Source of the DNA: an uncultured beta proteobacterium
GTDB taxonomy: Bacteria; Pseudomonadota; Gammaproteobacteria; Burkholderiales; Burkholderiaceae_C
Assembly: GCA_903930255.1 (NCBI GenBank)
Contig: CAIYYA010000249.1
Coordinates: 1-64,000, forward strand
DNA length: 64,000 nt
Direction: 5' to 3'
Shown: positions 38,601 to 46,446 of the stretch, in pieces
Position numbering within the stretch: position 1 is the stretch's first letter
Layout: each line of letters opens with the position of its first letter
Notes under the pieces: model-generated
What the model was told of the DNA's origin: nothing
What the model saw: only the letters and a program-made list of their open reading frames with translations
Databases searched by the model: none
Position numbers and translations under genes: made by a program

Positions 38601-40835
38601 ATGAGATTTTTGAACATCGGTCGAATTCAATTGACAGCGACTGCTAGCGCAGTTCTGCTGGGCCTTGCCGGTTGTGGTGGTGGCACAGGCCAATCGCAAT
38701 CTCAAGGTGTGTTTCTTGATGCCGCCGTCACCGGCGTTAGTTACAGTGGCGACAAAGGCACCAGCGGCATCACCGCAACGGGCGGCACCTTCAATTACTA
38801 CCCTGGCGAAAACATCACCTTCAGCATCGGTTCAATGGTCTTGGGTACGGCCCCAGGCGCACCGGTATTGACGCCAGTTGCTTTGGATAATTTGGGCGGC
38901 GCCATTGGAGCGCAAGCCAACCGCGTTCTGCGCACGTTGCAAACGCTTGACAGCGACGATGACCCCAGCAACGGCATCACCATTTCTGCAGAGATGCGTG
39001 GTGCTGTCAAAAAAGTTCTTCACCTCTCCAATGCCAGTGAAGTTGATCTTCTGAGTGCGGTACAGCAAGCAAGACCCGCTATCGCTATGAAGAGCGAAGC
39101 TGACTCACTGCAACATTTTGCCGAAACATTGGTTAGCAGCAACATCGTCCTGAAGCCCCCAGTTGCGGCCGCAGGCACCCCAGTCACATTCACATTGATG
39201 CACACCAACGACACGCACTCGCGCATGGAGAGTTTCACCGATACGATTTTGCAAGGTGGCGTAGCCAGACGCAAAACACTGGTTGACCAAGCACGCACCG
39301 AAATCGATCCAGGACAAACCTGCAAAAATCAGATGCTGGTGGATGCGGGTGACTTCTCACAGGGCACCGTGTATTACAACGCCTGGGAAGGTAGCGAATC
39401 GGTGATGGCCATGAACGCCATGAGTTACGACGTGGTCACTCTGGGCAATCACGAATTCGACCTCGGTCCAGCCAAACTGGCGCGCGCACTCAAGGGTGAA
39501 ATAATTGCGATTGCAGGCACCGACTACCCAACTGAAAAGCCAACTTTTGCAGTTGTTGCCAGCAACATTGATGCAACCAAAGAACCCGCCCTGAAAGGTC
39601 TGCTGAAGAAATTCACCATCATTGAACGCTGCGGACAAAAATACGGCGTTATTGCTGCAACCACCGAAGATGTGCCACTGATCGCGAGCCCTGGTGCCAA
39701 CGTTAAATTTTTGGACTATGTCAAAACTGTCAACGCATCTACAGCCCTGCTCAAGGCGCAGGGCATTAACAAAATTATTCTTTTGTCACATTACGGCTAT
39801 AGCGTTGACATTGCCAAAGCGGCTGAACTCTCGGGGGTTGACATCATCGTCAGCGGGCACGACCACAAGCTGTTAGGCACGGCTGATTACATCAACACAC
39901 AGACCAGTTCAGCAACCTTGACACCGGCCTATGTTGGTCAGGGCAGCCTAAGCAGTGGGGCTTACCCGACACAATTGACCAACCGCGATGGTGATGCTGT
40001 TTTGGTCGTGTCTGCTTTTGAGTGGGGTCGCTGGCTAGGACGCGTCGAGGTCAACTTTGATGCCAATGGCAAGGTTTTATCTGGCGTGAATAAATCTAAG
40101 TTTGTTGACGGTCGCAGTGTTGCCGAAGATAGCGCCTTAGCAGCCAAAGTCGCAACTTACTATGCGCCAGTGCAAGCTTCCAGCAGCGTGATTGTCGGAA
40201 CCAGTGGCAGCGCTTTTCCCGCAGACCGTGGCACACTGACACCTGCTTTCACCGTTGGCCTTCGCACAGGCGAAACCACGCTGGGAAATTTGGCTGGTGA
40301 CCTGCTGCAAGCTGCAGCCAAGAGCACAGACGGCACAGTTGCCGCCTTTACCAACGGTGGTGGCTTACGTGCCGCCATACCCGCTGGCACCGTGACTTTT
40401 GGCACCGCCTTGAGTGTTTTGCCATTTGGTAACACCCTGTATGTGATGGATCTGACAGGCCAAGACCTGATCGACCTGATGGAGGCCAGCGCCAGCAAAG
40501 TGGGCGGCGGCGGCTTCTTGCAGCATTCAAAAGAGTTGCGCATGACTTACTGTGCCGATGCCCTCACCTGCACCAATCCATTGAAGACGGGCGGCAAAGT
40601 GACATCAGTTCAGATCAACGGTGTTGCCGTTGAAACGAGCAAACGCTATCGCGTGGCCACCAACAACTTCACGGCTGGGGGTGGAGATGGTTACGATGTG
40701 CTCAAAAATGCTTGCTTGCGCACGGGCAACTATTGCCGCGATACAGGCATTGTGATGTTGGATCTGCTAGTCAACCAGTTGAAGACCAACCAGCCCCTCA
40801 GTGCTCCAATCGACGGACGCATCACCCGACTTTAA
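38601..40835 (+). CDS. 5'-nucleotidase/UshA-family lipoprotein
   Basis: LAGCGGG lipobox; LMHTNDTHSRME, GNHEFDLGPAKLA, SGHDHKLLG, NGGGLRAAIPAG. Confidence 0.92.
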   Translation: MRFLNIGRIQLTATASAVLLGLAGCGGGTGQSQSQGVFLDAAVTGVSYSGDKGTSGITATGGTFNYYPGENITFSIGSMVLGTAPGAPVLTPVALDNLGGAIGAQANRVLRTLQTLDSDDDPSNGITISAEMRGAVKKVLHLSNASEVDLLSAVQQARPAIAMKSEADSLQHFAETLVSSNIVLKPPVAAAGTPVTFTLMHTNDTHSRMESFTDTILQGGVARRKTLVDQARTEIDPGQTCKNQMLVDAGDFSQGTVYYNAWEGSESVMAMNAMSYDVVTLGNHEFDLGPAKLARALKGEIIAIAGTDYPTEKPTFAVVASNIDATKEPALKGLLKKFTIIERCGQKYGVIAATTEDVPLIASPGANVKFLDYVKTVNASTALLKAQGINKIILLSHYGYSVDIAKAAELSGVDIIVSGHDHKLLGTADYINTQTSSATLTPAYVGQGSLSSGAYPTQLTNRDGDAVLVVSAFEWGRWLGRVEVNFDANGKVLSGVNKSKFVDGRSVAEDSALAAKVATYYAPVQASSSVIVGTSGSAFPADRGTLTPAFTVGLRTGETTLGNLAGDLLQAAAKSTDGTVAAFTNGGGLRAAIPAGTVTFGTALSVLPFGNTLYVMDLTGQDLIDLMEASASKVGGGGFLQHSKELRMTYCADALTCTNPLKTGGKVTSVQINGVAVETSKRYRVATNNFTAGGGDGYDVLKNACLRTGNYCRDTGIVMLDLLVNQLKTNQPLSAPIDGRITRL

Positions 40836-40844
40836 GATAGATTG

Positions 40845-40885
40845 AGAGCCCACTCGAATTTCTGATTTGTTAGAAGGTGGGCTCT
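40845..40885. terminator. Likely bidirectional terminator hairpin
   Basis: AGAGCCCAC...GTGGGCTCT 9-bp stem after the nucleotidase stop and at the end of the facing remnant. Confidence 0.5.
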
Positions 40886-41165
40886 AAACCAACTCAAGCA
40901 GCGGCTGATGATAGAAAGCCCGGCTACTCAGGTTTACCGACAGGGACTTGACCCGTGGCAGCAAGGACTGACTGACAAACACGTAGTCGCAGGTGATAGG
41001 TTCGGTGCCGTAGCTGCGGTCAAACAGTCGAAAAGTCGGTGCGTGGGGTGTTTGTCCCAATACCAGTGGCCAGGCATCCTGCAACTGATCTGCTGCACTA
41101 TTTGTAGCTTCTTGTGCAGGTAGTGCAAGCGCTAGAGTCACAAAAGGCTGTTGAATAGCAGGCAC
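40884..41165 (-). pseudogene. 3' remnant of an endonuclease/exonuclease/phosphatase (EEP) family gene
   Basis: DAWPLVLGQTPHAPTFRLFDRSYGTEPITCDYVFVSQSLLPRVKSLSVNLSSRAFYHQPLLELV resembles the EEP C-terminus (...SDHQP...); N-terminal domain missing. Confidence 0.55.
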
Positions 41166-41314
41166 TGCCAGCGATGTAACCGCCTTCGGGCGCTAGCAAA
41201 TTCGTTCGCGATATGCCTATAAAACGTGCCTTGCTCGATTTGCAGATTGATCGACACCAGCGCGCTGCTGCTATCCCAAGACTTAGAAACGTCCACCAGT
41301 TCAATGGCAGACAT
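41138..41314 (-). pseudogene. 5' remnant of an ABC transporter ATPase gene (possibly UgpC-like)
   Basis: MSAIELVDVSKSWDSSSALVSINLQIEQGTF then unrelated sequence and a stop (58 aa; not in ORF track); truncated before Walker A. Confidence 0.5.
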
Positions 41315-41347
41315 TGGTAAGTTGACAAATCGTTTTTCGGGGATTCA

Positions 41348-43165
41348 TCATGCGTAAGTGATAGCACCGGTAGCTGCGGCCACGGTGATAGTCTTACCCA
41401 CGCTGGCGGCGTAGGTCTTGGCGGTGACGGTGCTCATAAAAACATAATCGCCTTTGACCGCATCCGCTGTGACCGTCATGGCCAGATAGCCGCGTTGCTT
41501 GCTGTCGGTGTAGTTCAAATCATTCACCAAGCCGAGTCCAGCGCCAACTGCGGCTGCGCCAAGCTGAGGCACCAGCGCGCTGCCATCCAGTGCGCCAGCC
41601 AACTCACCCAAACCGACACTTTCAAACCCTGGCGCAGTCACCGAAGAAGCAGCAAACTCTACGCCCACTTTGTCACCCGCCAATGTGGTCAGATTGGCAA
41701 ACCAGGCGTTGTGCGAGTCACCCGTGAGTGCGACCAACTTTTTACCATTGGCTTTGACCGTTTGCAAAATGGCTTCACGGTTGCTGGGGTAACCGTCCCA
41801 GGCATCCAGGTTATAAGGCAGTAGGGGATTGCTGGTGGTGTTGAGCAATGCCGTTTGCGCTGGTGTCAACGCCGGGCCACCCAAAGCAGCCCCTGCACGG
41901 GCACCTTTTGCTCCCACATAGTCAGTGACCGCCGTTTGCACCGCTGCAAGATTGGCAGCAGTTGGGCTGGCTGTCGCAACGCCTTGGGCCTGCAACACGG
42001 AAGCGGGAAACCACATGCGTGCCATGATGTCTTGGTTGCCCAGCAGTTGCCAGGTTGCTTGGGAGGCCGCCATGCCATCGGTAAGCCAGGTTTGCTGCGT
42101 GGTGCTGATCATTTTGCGGGTCGCATCGGAGCCGTTTGCCAGCGCTGTTCCGTAACGCGTCAAGCCTCCGTCTGCGTCGCCAAAACTGTCGTACTGCTGG
42201 TCGCGCCCTTCAATGCGGGTATCGAGCATGTGCAGGGTGAACAGGTTGCCAAAGTCAAAGCGTCGGTAAATTTTGAGCAGATTCGTCACATCGGGCGTGC
42301 GAATCGGCATCCACTCGTGATAGACCTGCGCAGCAATATTTTTTCGAGTTAGCCAACTTCCTTGGGTTGTCGAATTGTGATTTTCGGCACCGCTAACGTA
42401 CGCATTATTGGCAAACTCATGATCATCCCAGACGGTGATCCATGGCATCTTGGCGTGCAAGGCTTGCAGGTTCAAATCTGACTTGTAGAGGGCGTAGCGT
42501 GTGCGGTAGTCACTCAAACTCAGCATGTCGTTGGCGGGGCTGATGACCCGATTGAGCGTCACTGCTGTCGTGACCTTATCAGCATTCGTATTGCCAAATT
42601 TGGCGGGGTCAGAGCCGTACTCGTAAAGGTAGTCACCCAGGTGAATGGCGTACTGCGCATCCGACTTGGCGGCAGCGTCATAAGCATTGAAATAGCCCGC
42701 AGAAAAGAGTGCGCAGGAGAACACGGCCAGTTTGACGCTGACCACGCTGGTGCTGGGCAGCGTGCGGGTGGTGCCGAGCGTAGAAACAGTACCGGCATCG
42801 TCTATGAATCGGTAGAAATAACTGTTGCCAGCAGCTAAGCCTGTGGCATCCACCTTGGCCGTGAAAGCGGCGGTTTCACTGGCGCTGACTCGGCCTGAAC
42901 TAACCACCTTGGTAAACGAACTGTCACTGGCAACCTGCCAAGTCAATGGCACTGTATCGGTACTGTTGGGAAACTTGGCATGAGTCCACAAGATGACCCG
43001 GTCTGTCAGAGGATCACCGCTCGCCACACCGTAACCAAACACAGCTGGTCGGGCATCTGCGCCCCCGCATCCGACCAAACTGCTGCCAATAGTAGAAACC
43101 GCAAGCGCGGTGGATGCCGATTTGACAAGAAAGTCGCGGCGATTACTTTGCTGAGAGTGTGTCAT
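41348..43165 (-). CDS. phoD: Alkaline phosphatase D (PhoD family, Tat-exported)
   Basis: NRRDFLVKSAST Tat-like signal; GVASGDPLTDRVILWT; IHLGDYLYEYG; VWDDHEFANNAY. Confidence 0.93.
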   Translation of the reverse strand: MTHSQQSNRRDFLVKSASTALAVSTIGSSLVGCGGADARPAVFGYGVASGDPLTDRVILWTHAKFPNSTDTVPLTWQVASDSSFTKVVSSGRVSASETAAFTAKVDATGLAAGNSYFYRFIDDAGTVSTLGTTRTLPSTSVVSVKLAVFSCALFSAGYFNAYDAAAKSDAQYAIHLGDYLYEYGSDPAKFGNTNADKVTTAVTLNRVISPANDMLSLSDYRTRYALYKSDLNLQALHAKMPWITVWDDHEFANNAYVSGAENHNSTTQGSWLTRKNIAAQVYHEWMPIRTPDVTNLLKIYRRFDFGNLFTLHMLDTRIEGRDQQYDSFGDADGGLTRYGTALANGSDATRKMISTTQQTWLTDGMAASQATWQLLGNQDIMARMWFPASVLQAQGVATASPTAANLAAVQTAVTDYVGAKGARAGAALGGPALTPAQTALLNTTSNPLLPYNLDAWDGYPSNREAILQTVKANGKKLVALTGDSHNAWFANLTTLAGDKVGVEFAASSVTAPGFESVGLGELAGALDGSALVPQLGAAAVGAGLGLVNDLNYTDSKQRGYLAMTVTADAVKGDYVFMSTVTAKTYAASVGKTITVAAATGAITYA

Positions 43166-43177
43166 AACGGTTGTATC

Positions 43178-43420
43178 CTAAAAAATGAGGGGCTGGAGGG
43201 CTTGGTTAGTGATAACTTTTGGCTTGCAGTCAAAGCAGAAAAACATCAGCGCGGTGGCGTAGCGTTTGAAAATACCATTGCGCCGAACCTTGTGCTTCCC
43301 ACACTTGATGCAACTCATGGTTTCGCCCGATCCGCCGCTGTCGCGGTAAGGCGATCCGCCTTCTTTGGCCGTGTAGCGCAGTCCGGTTGGGGAAATTTTT
43401 GTCGTTTCGGATGTGTACAT
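43178..43420 (-). CDS. Small zinc-ribbon protein (CIKCGKHK...FFCFDC)
   Basis: Two CxxC pairs; start MYTSETTKISP chosen by context; lies just upstream of phoD. Confidence 0.55.
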   Translation of the reverse strand: MYTSETTKISPTGLRYTAKEGGSPYRDSGGSGETMSCIKCGKHKVRRNGIFKRYATALMFFCFDCKPKVITNQALQPLIF

Positions 43421-43466
43421 TGAAAGAGTCAATCGTTCTGTGAAAGATTTCATCTTGCCTGAGCAT

Positions 43467-43484
43467 GGTTTCAGTTTTGTGACC
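43467..43484 (-). promoter_or_regulatory. Weak Pho-box-like repeat upstream of the zinc-ribbon gene/phoD
   Basis: GGTCACA-AAAC-TGAAACC. Confidence 0.3.
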
Positions 43485-43567
43485 ATCGTGATGTCTTGCA
43501 AATGGTCTTTTCACACTGACGTCATATTGATCTGCGACGCTTGCGTACAACAGGCGAAAGGCTAAAT

Positions 43568-43921
43568 ATGAACCCATCTACGGCGCAATCTAATCGCGTC
43601 TGCACTGACTTGGATGAGTTGGCGCGGGCTATCCAGCAACTGGCGCTGCATTGCAGTCTCGATCTTAATAACGCACTCGAGGTCAGGCGTTTTCGGGAAG
43701 GTGATTTCTCACTTGAGCAAGCGTTAAGTCGAGACTTTTCGACTTGTCAGGAGCTGCGCACCATGCTCACACTGCAACTACGTCTCGAAGCCAGTAGCAG
43801 CGAGGATATTGGTATCGATGGCCTGAATTTCTTATGGAGTCAATGCGGCAATGTCCTCAAGCGATTCACCGTCGAAGTTCCAGTTCAGTGTGGGATCAAG
43901 CCTAACTTCTCTCAATGCTGA
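43568..43921 (+). CDS. Hypothetical protein
   Basis: ORF starting MNPSTAQSNRVCTDLDEL; no recognised domain. Confidence 0.5.
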   Translation: MNPSTAQSNRVCTDLDELARAIQQLALHCSLDLNNALEVRRFREGDFSLEQALSRDFSTCQELRTMLTLQLRLEASSSEDIGIDGLNFLWSQCGNVLKRFTVEVPVQCGIKPNFSQC

Positions 43922-43965
43922 TCCATGCCGCGAGGCTCGACGGGTCGCTTCTTGCCAGCAACCGA

Positions 43966-45843
43966 CTACTCTGCTAGGGCGGCAAGCACAGGCAAGTTCC
44001 AGGATTTCAAGGCACGCAGCAGGGGACGTTTTTTCGACTGATGTGCCTGCATGCGGCGCAGAATGTTGTCGAGTGTCCGCATGGCATCCAGAATGTGCGG
44101 GCCTTTGTTCAGCATGACGCATTCTGCACGCCCACCCATTGCCGCATCGGTAATTTCTGCGCGTGATGGCAAGCCTGTTTTGGCCAAGGTCTCTAACACC
44201 TGTGTGGCCCAGACCACCGGCATATGCGCGGCCTCGCAGGCCCACAAAATTTCTTCTTGAACTTCGGCCATACGCTCGTAACCGCACTCTACCGCCAGAT
44301 CACCGCGCGCAATCATCACGCCAGCGGCTGGGCCGCACATGGCAGCCAACAACAGCTCGGGCAGATGATCAAAGCCACGCCGTGTTTCGATTTTCAGGAT
44401 CAACCCTACTTGCGGCGCACCCAACTCGGCCAGACGCTGATGCAAAGCCCGCACATCGGCTGCTGACTGGGCAAATGACATGCCGACCAAATCTGCATGT
44501 TTGGCCACCACTTGCAAATCATCCAGGTCTTTGGCTGTCAGCGCGGGCAAATCCAATGCTGTATCTGGCAGGTTGATGCCTTTGTCGGCGGCCAGACGTT
44601 CACCACCATCACGGGCTTCGGTGATCTCTACCTCGATTCCCTTGGCGCCGCCACGACGGATAACACCCCCAATGCGCCCATCGTCAAACCAGATGTGGTC
44701 GCCCTTGCGCACACTGGCCAGCGCTTCTGGCAAGGTGCAGGCAATAGTGGCACGGTGCGCGCGCCGGCTTTTTTCCGCTGGGGTGGCATTGCTGCCCATG
44801 CCTTGTGGCACCACGCGCAAGATATCCCCGCGCTGCAAATGCAGTTGTCCGGCCTGCACCGGAATGTCGGCCAACACAGTTTCATGACCGCCGTGGTGCA
44901 GACGGGTTGCGCTGGTCAGATAAAGAGTGTGAGCGCATTCCAGAATCACACCCGAAGCCTGGCATTGAACCACCGTCAGTCGGCGTTTGGCTTCGCGTGC
45001 ATCGGTCAGATCAATGCGGTCGCCCAGTTGCAAACGCGCCAGCCAAACAGCCTCAACGCCCAAAAACACATCGGTGCCCTCTGTGGCTGCGGTCTCGCCC
45101 ATCGCCCGCAAGCCCAGGCGGGCACAGCGGATGACGTGACCAAAACTGTCGCGCTCCGGTTTGAGCTTGACCACTGCGGGCGCATCGTCGATCGGCCCGG
45201 TGCGCAGTTTGGGGCCACCCAAGTCCATCAAAATTTGCACCGTTTGCCCGGCACGGCGGGCGGCGCTGCGCACACGCTCTGCCATGGAGGCCCAGTCGGC
45301 GGCACCATCATGGGCACAGTTGATGCGGGCAATGTCCATGCCGTTGGCTAGCAAATCTTCAATCAGCTTGTCATCGGCTGCAGCAGCACTGGGCAGGGTG
45401 ACCATGATGCGCACAGCCCGCTTGGCAGGCACCGGGCCAAACAGCGCGTCTGCGTGTTGTGCCAGCAGGCCAGAGCCACTGGTGAAACCCGAAGGTTCGT
45501 CTTCTTGCCGGGGCGTCCAGGCTTGGCCGACGATGTGGTGCAACAGACCCAGCACCTTGTCAACATTCGCCAGCACGTGTGATTCGGCACGCCCCAGTGA
45601 TGACACACCCATTAGCGCGAGCCGATTTTGCAACTGGCGCAGGTCGATTTCACGCATGGCCAGGTAATGCGCCAAATTGATGGCACTGGGATGAAAAGCC
45701 GAATTAATGCCACGCAACCAGGGCGCAAGGCGCGTCTGATGGCTCAGCATCAATTTGCGCAACGCCCAAAGCTCATTGATCAGGATTTCACCGGTTTTTG
45801 CATCCCATGCCTGCAGAGGCTGATGTTCAAGTTTTGATTTCAT
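43966..45843 (-). CDS. Atypical pyruvate kinase-like protein with ~120-aa N-terminal extension and no normal C-terminal domain
   Basis: IMVTLPS...NGMDIARINCAHDG, LMDLGGPKLRTG, GVMIARGDLAVECG, VVWATQVLE; ends soon after ECVMLNKGPHI. Confidence 0.8.
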   Translation of the reverse strand: MKSKLEHQPLQAWDAKTGEILINELWALRKLMLSHQTRLAPWLRGINSAFHPSAINLAHYLAMREIDLRQLQNRLALMGVSSLGRAESHVLANVDKVLGLLHHIVGQAWTPRQEDEPSGFTSGSGLLAQHADALFGPVPAKRAVRIMVTLPSAAAADDKLIEDLLANGMDIARINCAHDGAADWASMAERVRSAARRAGQTVQILMDLGGPKLRTGPIDDAPAVVKLKPERDSFGHVIRCARLGLRAMGETAATEGTDVFLGVEAVWLARLQLGDRIDLTDAREAKRRLTVVQCQASGVILECAHTLYLTSATRLHHGGHETVLADIPVQAGQLHLQRGDILRVVPQGMGSNATPAEKSRRAHRATIACTLPEALASVRKGDHIWFDDGRIGGVIRRGGAKGIEVEITEARDGGERLAADKGINLPDTALDLPALTAKDLDDLQVVAKHADLVGMSFAQSAADVRALHQRLAELGAPQVGLILKIETRRGFDHLPELLLAAMCGPAAGVMIARGDLAVECGYERMAEVQEEILWACEAAHMPVVWATQVLETLAKTGLPSRAEITDAAMGGRAECVMLNKGPHILDAMRTLDNILRRMQAHQSKKRPLLRALKSWNLPVLAALAE

Positions 45844-46011
45844 GGAATGCTTTTGTAGCGCCAACATTGGCCTGAGTTATATGACAAATTGAGGTTTAAC
45901 GCTCGTCAATAGTGCACCAATAGCTAGTATATATATAGCACTCGGTTGGTATCAATGGATACTTTGAGCCATTGAATCGAGCGGCTCATGCTTCAGCTTA
46001 GCGTTGCTTTG

Positions 46012-46281
46012 TTACAGATTGATGACCAACGATGCATCGGTCAGAGCATCATCAAAGTCAAAAAGGCTGTTAACGCCCGTGGGGCTTGCGTGAGCAGCAC
46101 TGATTTTGATAGCATCAGAGTACACCTGAAAATGCCACTGCACCAGCTCGGAAGGCAATTTGGCCAGCGCATCAAACAGCGCACGGCTGCCGGGGATGGG
46201 AATGCGCGGGAAGTCAGTGATGCAAGGCTCTGGATATCTCGTGAACCTTGTAAGTTGTGATTTTTTTACATCAAGGCGTTT
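46012..46281 (-). pseudogene. Start-less open frame, candidate 3' gene remnant
   Basis: 89-codon open frame KRLDVKKSQLTRFTRYPEPCITDFPRIPIPGSRALFDALAKLPSELVQWHFQVYSDAIKISAAHASPTGVNSLFDFDDALTDASLVINL* with protein-like composition. Confidence 0.3.
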
Positions 46282-46446
46282 TTATGAGTATCACATTGGT
46301 GCCTACCCGTGCTGTGCCAACCGATACTCCAACAAGTTCGCCAACGGGGAGCTGGACGGACATAAAGTAGGGCAGCTTCACCGACTGGCCAATCACCGGA
46401 GCACTGAGTGCTCCCACCAATCCGGCGCAAGTTTGCCCGTCACCTA

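Noticed and set aside
45868-45890. TTTGTCATATAACTCAGG upstream of the pyruvate-kinase-like gene as a Pho box
   Set aside because: Only one half-site matches; no second repeat at the 11-nt spacing.
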